Below, in pieces: positions 43,671 through 52,697 of a stretch of 64,000 nucleotides of DNA. A program made the position numbers and the translations under genes. The stretch comes from Rhizobium tropici CIAT 899 (GTDB taxonomy: Bacteria; Pseudomonadota; Alphaproteobacteria; Rhizobiales; Rhizobiaceae): NCBI RefSeq assembly GCF_000330885.1, contig NC_020062.1, forward strand, positions 1,744,374 to 1,808,373, in the 5' to 3' direction. The notes under the pieces are model-generated. The model did not search any database. It was not told the origin of the DNA and saw only the letters and a program-made list of their open reading frames with translations. Positions within the stretch are counted from its first letter, which is position 1; every line of letters begins with the position of its first letter.

Positions 43671-44945
43671 TCACTGAAATCTGTCGAGCGTTTTGTAATA
43701 CAAGCCGACCAAGGGCAGGAACCAGGGCTTGCCGAAATGGCCGGGGACGGCCGGCCAATCGAGCCCCTTGAGCGGGTTGCGGTCGGGCCTTCCCAGAATC
43801 GCATCGGCAATGGTCATGCCGAGATGTGTGGAAAGTTGCGCGCCATGGCCCGAATAGCCCATGGCGTACCAGATGCCGTCGTGATAGCCAGCACGCGGAT
43901 AGCGATCCTTGGTGATATCGACCAGACCGCCCCAGCAATAGTCGATCTCAACCTTGGCGAGCTGGGGAAATATATGGGCGAGGCTTTCGTGCAGGATCTC
44001 GCCGCTTCTGGCGTCGGAGCGCTGGTCCGATGTTGCGGAGAAGCGGGCCCGCCCTCCGAAGATCAGCCGGTTATCCGGTGACAGGCGCCAGTAGTTGCCG
44101 ATGTTCATCGTGTTCACGCAGGTGCGATTGCCGGGCATTGCCGAGGCGACTTCAGCGTCGGTCAAAGGCCGGGTCGCGACGATGAAACTGCCGACCGCCA
44201 TGATGCGGCGGCGGAAGTAACTGAAATTGGCTGTCGTATAGGCGCCGGTGGCGATCATGACATGGTCCGCCGTGACGGTGCCCTTGGTGGTCTTGAGAAC
44301 GTGCCTGCCGCCAGCTTGGCTGCGCTCCGTCACGGCAGCGCCTTCCACGATGACCGCTCCGCGTCGCTTGGCCGCCTCGGCCAATCCGGCGACATAGCGG
44401 CCCATATGCATCATGGCGCTCTTCTTCGACAGCATCGCGCCATGAAACGGCGAACCGACCTCATTCTTGAGATCGGCGGCGGACAGCAGCGCGGTGTCGC
44501 GATCGACCTCGGCATGCACTGCCTCGAAATTCCTGGCCAGGCCTTCGAAATGCTGTGGCTTGGAGGCAAGCTTCAGCTTGCCCGCGCGGCGGAAATTGCA
44601 GTCGATCCCCTCTTCCGCGATAATCGCTTCGAGCGTGTCGATCGAGGCGTCCAGCGCATGGTAGAGGGCGATTGCCCGCTCCTTGCCCAATTCCGCCTTG
44701 GCCGCGATGTAACTATGCGCCAGGCCGTTGTTCAGATGACCACCATTGCGACCGGACGCGCCGAAGCCGACGGTCTCAGCCTCCAGAACGAGGACCTTCG
44801 CCCCCGCCATGGCAAGCTGCCGGGCGGCGCCAAGCCCGGTGAAGCCGCCGCCCACGACGACGACGTCATAATGCCCTTCGACGGGGCCGGCGGCGGCACC
44901 CGCAAAGCGGGGCGCCGTGTCGTGCCAATAAGAGGAATATTTCAT
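43671..44945 (-). CDS. FAD-dependent amine oxidase (PuuB/OrdL-like)
   Basis: A 424-residue DAO-family flavoenzyme. The FAD site is VVVVGGGFTGLGAARQLAMA near residue 28, followed by VGFGASGRNGGHLNNGLAHS, typical of gamma-glutamylputrescine oxidase and its relatives. The C-terminal FAD contact is WYAMGYSGHGAQLSTHLG. It oxidises a secondary or N-acylated amine to an aldehyde with release of ammonia and peroxide, which the aldehyde dehydrogenases on the other strand could then use. It is followed on its strand by nothing before the terminator and preceded by an HAD gene 14 bases upstream. Confidence 0.85.
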   Translation of the reverse strand: MKYSSYWHDTAPRFAGAAAGPVEGHYDVVVVGGGFTGLGAARQLAMAGAKVLVLEAETVGFGASGRNGGHLNNGLAHSYIAAKAELGKERAIALYHALDASIDTLEAIIAEEGIDCNFRRAGKLKLASKPQHFEGLARNFEAVHAEVDRDTALLSAADLKNEVGSPFHGAMLSKKSAMMHMGRYVAGLAEAAKRRGAVIVEGAAVTERSQAGGRHVLKTTKGTVTADHVMIATGAYTTANFSYFRRRIMAVGSFIVATRPLTDAEVASAMPGNRTCVNTMNIGNYWRLSPDNRLIFGGRARFSATSDQRSDARSGEILHESLAHIFPQLAKVEIDYCWGGLVDITKDRYPRAGYHDGIWYAMGYSGHGAQLSTHLGMTIADAILGRPDRNPLKGLDWPAVPGHFGKPWFLPLVGLYYKTLDRFQ

Positions 44946-44959
44946 CTGGCTGCCCTTTC

Positions 44960-45628
44960 TCAGAGCCCCACAACACCGGGCAGACCGGAAATATCGGCGA
45001 TTTCGACATAGCCATAATAAGGATTGGCCGGCTCGTGACCACGGTTGACCCAGACCTTGTTCTTGATGCCGAGATCATGGGCCGACATGAGGTCGTAGCG
45101 GAAGGAGGACGAGCAGTGCAGGATGTCTTCCGGGCCGCAACCGAGCATGTCGAACATGTATTCAAAGGCCTGGAAGCGCGGCTTATAGGCATTGGCCTGC
45201 TCGGCCGTATAGACGGCATGGAAGGGTGCGCCGAGCTTTGCGACATTCGACATGATCTGGCTATTCATCGCATTCGAGAGGATGACAAGCGGAATTTCCT
45301 TCGCCACCTTGGCAAGGCCTGCCGGAACGTCGGCATGCGGCCCCCAGGTGGGGACGCGTTCATAAACCACCCTGGCATCTTCCTCTTTGAAGGCAACGCC
45401 GTTGCGCTTGCAGGCCCGCTCGAGCGAATTGTGCACCACCTCTGCATAAGGCTTCCAGTCGCCCATGATTTCATCGAGCCGGTAGGCAGCGAAATTTCTG
45501 ATGAACTGCAGCATGGCCGGCTCGTCGAGGCGATCGCCATAGAGGTCACGGGCAGCTTCCGCCATCTGAAAATTGGTCAGCGTGCCGTAACAATCGAAGG
45601 TGATATATTTCGGGCGGAAGGTGGTCAT
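44960..45628 (-). CDS. HAD-family hydrolase, haloacid dehalogenase type II-like
   Basis: A 222-residue HAD hydrolase. The nucleophile Asp is in YITFDCYGTLTNF, motif II is VILSNAMNSQIM and motif III is YKPRFQAFEYMFDM, with SSSFRYDLMSAHDLGIKNKV near the end. It resembles L-2-haloacid dehalogenases, although similar proteins with unknown phosphatase-like roles occur in amine-degradation loci. ATG 45628 is preferred since AAGGA lies eight bases upstream; ATG 45637 is close. It is co-transcribed with the flavoenzyme. Confidence 0.8.
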   Translation of the reverse strand: MTTFRPKYITFDCYGTLTNFQMAEAARDLYGDRLDEPAMLQFIRNFAAYRLDEIMGDWKPYAEVVHNSLERACKRNGVAFKEEDARVVYERVPTWGPHADVPAGLAKVAKEIPLVILSNAMNSQIMSNVAKLGAPFHAVYTAEQANAYKPRFQAFEYMFDMLGCGPEDILHCSSSFRYDLMSAHDLGIKNKVWVNRGHEPANPYYGYVEIADISGLPGVVGL

Positions 45629-45951
45629 GCGCTTCATCCTTACATTCTGCCCCTCGAGGCGATTGGTGGAGAACACAATAATAGGATTGCTTTCGGCGCG
45701 TGAGCCCACTGATTTTGCGAGGTTCGGAGCAGAAAGTTTCGTATAGCGGCGTTCGTTTGGCATTTGCTTGCAAGAACGGACGATGAAGACGCCTTTCGCT
45801 TACACTTTCGCGACTGCCGTCAGTGGCGTGACGGCATAAGATGCGGCGAGGGCGAGCAGCTACGGCGAAAGATACCGTCAACGACATCGCCTTCAGATAA
45901 TCTTCCGGCCCCGACGCTCCGACACTCGAACAAAGAAATGCGAGGAGTGCC
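45629..45951. other. Divergent gap between HAD and GNAT genes
   Basis: About 320 bases with no supported gene. It should hold promoters for the minus-strand HAD/oxidase pair and the plus-strand GNAT/aminotransferase group. No strong palindrome was noticed. Confidence 0.4.
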
Positions 45952-46791
45952 ATGCAGGAGCGACAGATAGAAATCAGGCCTTTCGGTCCCGACCATTTGG
46001 ACGCCGCGGTCCGCCTGTCGCAGGAGGCCGGCTGGCCTCATCGCCTGGAGGACTGGAAAGTCGCCCTCGGCCTAAGTAACGGTGTCGTTGCGATCACCGC
46101 TGATGACGAGGTTGTCGGTACCACGCTCCTCACACCTTACAAAACGGACTGCGCGACGATCAACATGGTGATCGTCGCTGCAAGCATGCGCGGACGCGGG
46201 CTGGGACGCCGTCTCATGGAGGCTGCCTTGGCTCTCGCGGATGACCGCCCCCTGCGCCTCACCGCGACCTCCGATGGCCTGCCCCTCTATGAAAAGCTGG
46301 GATTTTGCCAGACCGGCGCCGTCGTTCAGCACCAAGGCCTGGTCGCGGCAGTTGCGAAACCGGCAAACACCGAAGCGGCGACCAAAGCCGATATCTCGGC
46401 AATTACAGCTCTCGACCGCGAAGCGTTTGGCGCCGACCGTTCCGCCCTGATTGAACGATTAGCGGATCTGGGTGAATTTGCGATCATCCGCCATAACGGC
46501 AAGGTCGCCGCCTTCGCCTGCCTTCGTCCCTTCGGCCGAGGCGAGGTCGTAGGGCCGGTCGTCGCCCCAGACATTGAAGATGCGAAATCGCTTCTATCCC
46601 ACTTCATGAGCCGGAAAACCGGTGCGTTCCTGCGTGTCGACACCGGTGCGGAAACCGGCCTTGGACCATGGCTGGCCAGCCACTCGCTTGTCCATGTCGG
46701 CGGCGGCATCACCATGGCGAACCCCGTTATCAAGCGCAGCAATTCCTCGACAGTCACTACTTTCGCCCTCGCCAACCAGGCGCTCGGCTGA
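45952..46791 (+). CDS. GNAT-family acetyltransferase (paralogue 2)
   Basis: A 279-residue GNAT protein with the same plan as the one at 35829. The N-terminal domain contains SQEAGWPHRLEDWKVALGLS, the acetyl-CoA loop MRGRGLGRRLMEAAL and YEKLGFCQTGAVVQHQG. The C-terminal half contains GRGEVVGPVVAPDIEDAKS and GAFLRVDTGAETGLGPWL. The acetyl acceptor is unknown. GAGGAG precedes ATG 45952, and the aminotransferase gene begins 13 bases after its stop, so they are one transcript. Confidence 0.85.
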   Translation: MQERQIEIRPFGPDHLDAAVRLSQEAGWPHRLEDWKVALGLSNGVVAITADDEVVGTTLLTPYKTDCATINMVIVAASMRGRGLGRRLMEAALALADDRPLRLTATSDGLPLYEKLGFCQTGAVVQHQGLVAAVAKPANTEAATKADISAITALDREAFGADRSALIERLADLGEFAIIRHNGKVAAFACLRPFGRGEVVGPVVAPDIEDAKSLLSHFMSRKTGAFLRVDTGAETGLGPWLASHSLVHVGGGITMANPVIKRSNSSTVTTFALANQALG

Positions 46792-46804
46792 TCCGGAGAA
46801 GACC

Positions 46805-48181
46805 ATGTACAGCAATTCCCTCATCGAGCTCGATCGCGCCCATCTGGTGCATCCGGTCGCCTCCTATCGCGGCCATGAGCAACAAGGCGTGCGGGTGCTC
46901 TCATCCGCCAAGGGAGCAACGATCACCGATGCTCAAGGCCGCCAGTTGATCGATGGCTTCGCGGGGCTTTGGTGCGTCAACGCCGGCTACGGTCACGAAA
47001 CGATCGTGGAGGCGGCGGCTCGCCAGATGCGCGAGCTTCCCTATGCGACAGCTTATTTCGGCCTCGGCAGTGAATCGGCCATCCGCCTTGCCGCCGAGCT
47101 CGCCGAACGCGCGCCCGGCGACCTCAACCACATCTATTTCACGCTAGGCGGCTCTGACGCCATCGACAGTACCGTCCGCTTCATCCGGTACTACTGGTTT
47201 GCCCGCGGCCAACCGCAGCGCGATCAGTTCATCTCGATCGAGCAGGGTTATCACGGCTCTTCCACGGTCGGCGCGGGACTGACCGCCCTGCCCAACTTCC
47301 ATGCCGGCTTCGGCGTTCCGCTCGACTGGCAGCACAAAATTCCGTCGCCCTACCCCTATCGCAATCCCGTCGGGCAGGATGCGAACGCCATCATCCAAGC
47401 GTCTCTCGCAGCACTCAGAGCGAAGGTCGACGCGATCGGAGCAGACCGGGTTGCCGCCTTCTACGCCGAACCGATCCAGGGCTCCGGAGGCGTGATTGTC
47501 CCACCGAAGGGATGGATGAAGGCCATGCGGGAACTCTGCAAGGAACTCGACATTCTCTTCGTCGCCGACGAAGTGATTACCGGCTTCGGCCGGACAGGCC
47601 CGCTTTTTGCCTGTTCCGAAGACGAGATCGTTCCCGATTTCATCACCACGGCGAAAGGGCTCACCTCCGGTTACGTTCCGATGGGCGCGGTCTTCATGGC
47701 GGATCACGTCTATCAGGTCATTGCCGATGGAGCCGGAGCCTCTGCCGTGGGTCACGGTTACACCTATTCCGCCCACCCCGTCAGCGCGGCCGTTGGGCTG
47801 GAAGTCTTGAAACTCTACGAGGGCGGACTGCTCGAAAACGGCAGAAGAGCCGGCGCGAGGCTGATGGCGGGCCTCGAGAGCCTGAGAAATCATCCCCTGG
47901 TGGGCGATGTCCGCGGGCGCGGCATGCTGGCTGCGATCGAGCTGGTCGTGGATAAGGTCGCAAAAACGCCGCTGCCGGCGGAAGCCCAGCCCTCACGCCG
48001 GATTTTCGACCGGGCTTGGGAAAACGGCCTGGTGGTCCGCGCGTTCGCCAATGGCGTGCTGGGGTATGCTCCGCCGCTTTGCTGCACGGACGCCGATATC
48101 GATGCGATCATCGAACGAACGGAAAAGACGCTTGATCAGACGCTCGAAGATCCCAACGTCCGCCGGGCGCTGAAGGACTGA
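46805..48181 (+). CDS. Class III PLP aminotransferase (omega-amino acid/polyamine type)
   Basis: A 458-residue class III aminotransferase. Key segments are GFAGLWCVNAGYGHETIVEA near residue 55, IYFTLGGSDAIDSTVRFIRY, the cofactor Asp in LDILFVADEVITGFGRTG, and the PLP lysine in FITTAKGLTSGYVPMG. This pattern is shared by putrescine-pyruvate, taurine-pyruvate and beta-alanine-pyruvate aminotransferases. It probably moves the terminal amino group of a diamine or omega-amino acid to pyruvate, giving the aldehyde for a neighbouring dehydrogenase. GGAG sets the start at ATG 46805. Confidence 0.85.
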   Translation: MYSNSLIELDRAHLVHPVASYRGHEQQGVRVLSSAKGATITDAQGRQLIDGFAGLWCVNAGYGHETIVEAAARQMRELPYATAYFGLGSESAIRLAAELAERAPGDLNHIYFTLGGSDAIDSTVRFIRYYWFARGQPQRDQFISIEQGYHGSSTVGAGLTALPNFHAGFGVPLDWQHKIPSPYPYRNPVGQDANAIIQASLAALRAKVDAIGADRVAAFYAEPIQGSGGVIVPPKGWMKAMRELCKELDILFVADEVITGFGRTGPLFACSEDEIVPDFITTAKGLTSGYVPMGAVFMADHVYQVIADGAGASAVGHGYTYSAHPVSAAVGLEVLKLYEGGLLENGRRAGARLMAGLESLRNHPLVGDVRGRGMLAAIELVVDKVAKTPLPAEAQPSRRIFDRAWENGLVVRAFANGVLGYAPPLCCTDADIDAIIERTEKTLDQTLEDPNVRRALKD

Positions 48182-48412
48182 ACCGGCCGAGGGCCAGGAT
48201 CGATATACCGCGCGCAGGCGTTTTTCAGAATTTTGTGCCGCATCGCTAGTCCGATTCGGCGCAAACGGCGCGGTCGAAGTGCCAAACTTATCCTTAATGA
48301 AGGTCCATCCCGGCAAATTCGGGAGCGTCAGAAAACTAAGTGGACCTGGGAACAGCATAATCTTCCGCAAGGCGGCCGCCCGGCGCCGCCAGCAAGCAGA
48401 CTGGGGTAAGAT

Positions 48413-49129
48413 ATGACTAAGTCGTTGGCAGAATTCAAATATATGAGCTTCGACGTTGTCGGAACTCTGATCGACTTTGAAGGCGGCCTCAAAACCTGCC
48501 TCAACGAAATTGCAGCTGAAGCGAAGGTGACGATCGACGGCGAGGAGGCGCTCGCGCTCTATCGAGCCGCACGCTACGCCGATGATGCCGATCTGTTTCC
48601 CGACGATCTCGTACGTGTCTATCTCGCCATCGCCCCAAAACTCGGTTTGCCGGCCGAAGAGGCCTATGGTCGGCGCCTGCGCGATTCCGCCAGACTATGG
48701 AAAGCCTTTCCCGACAGTGCCGAAACCCTGGCGCAGCTTGCCCGCAAATATCGGTTGATTGCCATGACGAACGCCCGCCGCTGGGCCTTCGAACATTTCT
48801 CGGCGGAACTTGGGCACCCGTTCCACGCTGCCTTCACCGCCGACGACACCGGCACCGAGAAGCCCGATCCGGCCTTCTTTCACAAGGTCTTCGACTTCGT
48901 GGCAGGCGAGAATGCCAGCAAGGACGATATTCTCCACGTAGCGCAGAGCCAGTACCACGATATCGGGGTCTCCCGGCAATTGGGGATGACGAATTGCTGG
49001 ATCCAGCGCCGTCACGCACAGGCCGGTTACGGCGGCACGATCGAACCGGCCGAATTCACCACGCCGGACTACCACTTCAAATCCATGGCTGAGCTTGCCG
49101 AAGCCGTGAGGGCGCTGGAGGCGGCCTGA
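48413..49129 (+). CDS. HAD-family hydrolase, second copy
   Basis: A 238-residue HAD hydrolase, related to but distinct from the one at 44960. The nucleophile motif is YMSFDVVGTLIDFEGG, motif II is LIAMTNARRWAFEHF and motif III is GTEKPDPAFFHKVFDF, followed by VAQSQYHDIGVSRQLGMTNC. GGGG lies 8-10 bases before ATG 48413. It precedes the binding-protein gene of the second peptide-type importer by 64 bases. The substrate is unknown. Confidence 0.8.
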   Translation: MTKSLAEFKYMSFDVVGTLIDFEGGLKTCLNEIAAEAKVTIDGEEALALYRAARYADDADLFPDDLVRVYLAIAPKLGLPAEEAYGRRLRDSARLWKAFPDSAETLAQLARKYRLIAMTNARRWAFEHFSAELGHPFHAAFTADDTGTEKPDPAFFHKVFDFVAGENASKDDILHVAQSQYHDIGVSRQLGMTNCWIQRRHAQAGYGGTIEPAEFTTPDYHFKSMAELAEAVRALEAA

Positions 49130-49193
49130 CCAGCCGTCATCATCGTCGCATGCAATAAAAAGCAGACTGCCAACCAGAAAAAAGGGGAATGAC

Positions 49194-50804
49194 ATGAACG
49201 ACAAGATCATGAACTGGACCGCCTCGGATGACGCGATGGTCGAGAACGCCATTCGTCGAGGCGCCACCCGCCGCGAACTTCTCACCATGCTTCTGGCAGG
49301 CGGTGTCGCCATGTCGGCGGGCGGCCTGGTGCTCGGCCGGGCATCGAATGCCGTCGCGGCCACGCCCAAATCCGGAGGCAATCTGAAAGCGGCCGGCTGG
49401 TCGTCCTCGACCGCCGACACGCTTGACCCTGCCAAGGCATCGCTGTCGACGGACTATGTACGCTGCTGTTCGCTCTATAATCGCCTGACCTTCATCGACA
49501 AGGCCGGCGTGACGCAGATGGAGCTCGCCGAAAGCATCGAAAGCAAGGACGCCAAGACCTGGACTATCAAGCTGCGCAAGGGCGTGACATTCCATGACGG
49601 CAAGGAGCTGACGGCCGATGATGTCGTCTTCTCGCTCAAACGCCATCTCGATCCCGGCGTTGGCTCGAAAGTCGCCAAGATCGCTGCGCAGATGACCGGC
49701 TTCACGGCCGTCGACAAGTCGACGGTCGAAATCACCCTGGCCAACCCGAATGCCGACTTGCCGACCATTCTCGCCCTGCATCACTTCATGATCGTCGCCA
49801 ACGGCACGACGGACTTCTCGAAGGGCAATGGCACCGGAGCCTTCGTTCTCGAAACCTTCGATCCGGGCAATCGCTCAGTCGTGGTGAAGAACAAGAACTA
49901 CTGGAAGTCCGGCCAGCCCTACCTCGAGTCGTTTGAGTTCTTTGCGATCAGCGATGACAATGCCCGGGTCAATGCGCTGCTTTCGGGCGACATTCACTAC
50001 GCCGCTTCGATCAATCCCCGCGCCATGAAGCTGATCGACGGACAGTCGGGCTTTACGCTGTCGAAAACGACGAGCGGCAATTATACCAATCTGAACATGC
50101 GCCTCGACATGACACCAGGCAACAAGAAGGACTTCATCGATGGCATGAAGTCGCTGGTCAATCGCGAGCAGATCGTCAAGTCGGCCCTGCGCGGCCTTGG
50201 CGAAGTTGCCAATGATCAGCCCGTTTCCCCCGCCAACATCTATCACAACAACGATCTGAAGCCGAAGACCTTCGATCCGGACAAGGCGAAGTTCCATTTC
50301 CAGAAGGCCGGCGTGCTCGGACAATCCATTCCGGTGATAGCCTCCGACGCTGCAACTTCGTCGATCGACATGGCGATGATCATCCAGGCGGCCGGCGCAA
50401 ACATCGGCCTGAAGCTCGATGTCCAGCGTGTTCCTTCCGATGGTTATTGGGATAATTACTGGCTCAAGGCACCGATCCATTTCGGCAACATCAATCCGCG
50501 CCCGACGCCGGACATCCTGTTTTCACTTCTCTACGCTTCGAATGCACCGTGGAACGAAAGCCAGTACAAGTCGGAAAAGTTCGACAAGATGCTGATCGAA
50601 GCCCGCGGCTTGCTCGATCAGGCCAAGCGCAAGCAGATCTACGCCGAAATGCAGGTGATGATCGCTGAAGAAGCCGGCACCATCATCCCGGCTTACATCT
50701 CGAATGTGGATGCACTTTCGGGCAAGGTGCACGGATTGGAAGCCAACCCGCTCGGTGGCATGATGGGTTATGCAATGGCGGAGTATCTGTGGCTCGATGC
50801 CTAG
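49194..50804 (+). CDS. Periplasmic substrate-binding protein, SBP family 5, with Tat-type signal
   Basis: A 536-residue family 5 binding protein (peptide/nickel type). The N-terminus is long and carries a twin-arginine motif, ATRRELLTMLLAGGVAMSAG, before the cleavage site near NAVAA, so export may use the Tat route. Family motifs are YNRLTFIDKAGVTQMELAES, RKGVTFHDGKELTADDVVFS and KSLVNREQIVKSALRG. AGGGGA precedes ATG 49194. It begins a complete importer: two permeases and a fused ATPase follow on the same strand. Confidence 0.9.
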   Translation: MNDKIMNWTASDDAMVENAIRRGATRRELLTMLLAGGVAMSAGGLVLGRASNAVAATPKSGGNLKAAGWSSSTADTLDPAKASLSTDYVRCCSLYNRLTFIDKAGVTQMELAESIESKDAKTWTIKLRKGVTFHDGKELTADDVVFSLKRHLDPGVGSKVAKIAAQMTGFTAVDKSTVEITLANPNADLPTILALHHFMIVANGTTDFSKGNGTGAFVLETFDPGNRSVVVKNKNYWKSGQPYLESFEFFAISDDNARVNALLSGDIHYAASINPRAMKLIDGQSGFTLSKTTSGNYTNLNMRLDMTPGNKKDFIDGMKSLVNREQIVKSALRGLGEVANDQPVSPANIYHNNDLKPKTFDPDKAKFHFQKAGVLGQSIPVIASDAATSSIDMAMIIQAAGANIGLKLDVQRVPSDGYWDNYWLKAPIHFGNINPRPTPDILFSLLYASNAPWNESQYKSEKFDKMLIEARGLLDQAKRKQIYAEMQVMIAEEAGTIIPAYISNVDALSGKVHGLEANPLGGMMGYAMAEYLWLDA

Positions 50805-50898
50805 CGGCAGCTGAGCCCCCCGGACGGCGCAAACCCGTCCGGGAACCTCCGTTTCGCGAACGCCGTTCGTGTCGTAGATCGCCGCAGGAGCATTGCCA

Positions 50899-51849
50899 TT
50901 GAGATCCGAGGTCTCCAATCTCATCCTAAACCGGCTCTTCATCGCGCTCATCACCTTGCTGATCGTGTCATTCGCCGTCTTCTTCGCAACCAGCATGCTG
51001 CCGGGAGACACGGCGTCCATCCTGCTCGGCCAGGCAGCGACGCCAGAAGCGGTTGCGGGCCTGCGCAAGGCAATGCATCTCGACGAGCCTGCGATCCTGC
51101 GGTTCCTGGAATGGCTTCTGGGCCTGATCAGGGGTGACCTCGGTACGTCCTATGCAAACAATATGCCCGTCGCGGAACTGATCGGCCGCCGCCTGGTTGC
51201 GACGTTGGAGCTTGCCGCCATTACGACGTTCGTCTCAGTCCCGCTTGCACTCCTGCTTGGTATTACTTCGGCCATGCTTCGCGGCTCTTATTACGATCGG
51301 ATTGTCACGATCATTTCCATCGGCGTCATATCGGTGCCGGAATTCATGGTCGCAACGCTTGCGGTGCTGCTGTTCGCCGTCTATCTGCGCTGGCTGCCGG
51401 CACTGTCCTCCATCAGCCAGGTGCATACGGTCTTCGATCTTCTGAAGATCTACGCCATGCCCGTCATCACGCTCACCTTCGTCATCTCAGCCCAGATGAT
51501 CCGCATGACCAGGGCAGCCCTGATCGAGACGCTGAAGACGCCCTATGTGGAAATGGCCCTGCTCAAGGGCGCCTCGCGCGGCCGCATGGTGTTCAGGCAC
51601 GCATTGCCCAACGCGCTGGGGCCGATCGTCAACGCGGTCGCACTGTCGCTCTCCTATCTCGTCGGCGGCGTGATCATCGTCGAGACCATCTTCAACTATC
51701 CGGGTATCGCCAAATTGATGGTGGACGCCGTAGCGACCCGCGATCTCCCGCTCATCCAGAGCTGCGCGATGATCTTCTGCCTCGGTTATCTCCTGCTGAT
51801 CACCATGGCCGATATCATCGCAATCCTGTCAAATCCGAGGCTGCGATGA
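50899..51849 (+). CDS. Peptide-type ABC transporter permease (DppB-like)
   Basis: A 316-residue permease of the DppB type, beginning with the helix NRLFIALITLLIVSFAVFFA and containing TSMLPGDTASILLGQAATPE and the EAA loop YVEMALLKGASRGRMVFRHA. The start is TTG 50899, eight bases after AGGAG; TTG 50893 is too close to it and no ATG is available. It overlaps the second permease by ATGA. Confidence 0.85.
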   Translation: MRSEVSNLILNRLFIALITLLIVSFAVFFATSMLPGDTASILLGQAATPEAVAGLRKAMHLDEPAILRFLEWLLGLIRGDLGTSYANNMPVAELIGRRLVATLELAAITTFVSVPLALLLGITSAMLRGSYYDRIVTIISIGVISVPEFMVATLAVLLFAVYLRWLPALSSISQVHTVFDLLKIYAMPVITLTFVISAQMIRMTRAALIETLKTPYVEMALLKGASRGRMVFRHALPNALGPIVNAVALSLSYLVGGVIIVETIFNYPGIAKLMVDAVATRDLPLIQSCAMIFCLGYLLLITMADIIAILSNPRLR

Positions 51850-52697
51850 CCATGAACAGCTTGGCTTCCCGCACCCCTTCCCTTCTCGGCTATAATGTCA
51901 GCCTTGTTGGCGTTGTGGCCTTTGCCATAATCCTTGGCTGGACGATCGTCGCATTGTTCGCGCCCTACATGCTCCCCTATTCCGTCGGCGATATCGTCGA
52001 TACCGACTATTTCGGCCCTATAAGCCGGCAATTGTGGCTCGGCTCGGACTATCTCGGCCGTGACATGTTCTCGCGCGTTTTGATGGGCGCGCGCTATACG
52101 GTCGGCATTTCATTGGCTGCGGTCACGCTCTGCTGCTTTTGCGGCGTGACGCTCGGCATGACCGCCGCAGTTGTCGGTGGATGGTTCGACACGATCCTGA
52201 GCCGGTTTCTCGATGCTTTGAACTCCATTCCAAGCAAGCTTTTCGGCCTGGTCGTCGTCGCCGCCGTCGGCTCGTCCATTCCGGTGCTGATCATCACGCT
52301 TGCCGTCATCTATACGCCCGGCGCCTATCGCTTTGCCCGCGCGCTCGCGGTCAATATCAACACGATGGATTTCATCACGGTTGCCCGCACCCGCGGCGAG
52401 CGGGTCGGCTACATTATCGGTTCGGAAATTCTGCCGAACATCATCCGTCCCGTTCTGGCGGATTTCGGTTTGCGCTTCGTCTTCGTCGTTCTCCTGCTGT
52501 CCGGTCTATCCTTTCTCGGCCTCGGCTTGCAGCCGCCCTACGCCGACTGGGGAGCCCTGGTCCGCGAAAATATCGGCGGACTGCCCTTCGCAGCACCGGC
52601 CGTGATCGTGCCCTCCTTTGCCATTGCCAGCCTCACCATCAGCGTCAACCTGCTGATCGACAACCTGCCGCGCAGGATCAGAGACAGGAGCGCATGA
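51846..52697 (+). CDS. Peptide-type ABC transporter permease (DppC-like)
   Basis: A 283-residue permease of the DppC type: first helix VSLVGVVAFAIILGWTIVAL, lumenal signature LWLGSDYLGRDMFSRVLMGA and EAA loop DFITVARTRGERVGYIIGSE. It overlaps the DppB-like gene upstream and the ATPase gene downstream by ATGA, so the three proteins are made in a coupled way. Confidence 0.9.
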   Translation: MTMNSLASRTPSLLGYNVSLVGVVAFAIILGWTIVALFAPYMLPYSVGDIVDTDYFGPISRQLWLGSDYLGRDMFSRVLMGARYTVGISLAAVTLCCFCGVTLGMTAAVVGGWFDTILSRFLDALNSIPSKLFGLVVVAAVGSSIPVLIITLAVIYTPGAYRFARALAVNINTMDFITVARTRGERVGYIIGSEILPNIIRPVLADFGLRFVFVVLLLSGLSFLGLGLQPPYADWGALVRENIGGLPFAAPAVIVPSFAIASLTISVNLLIDNLPRRIRDRSA

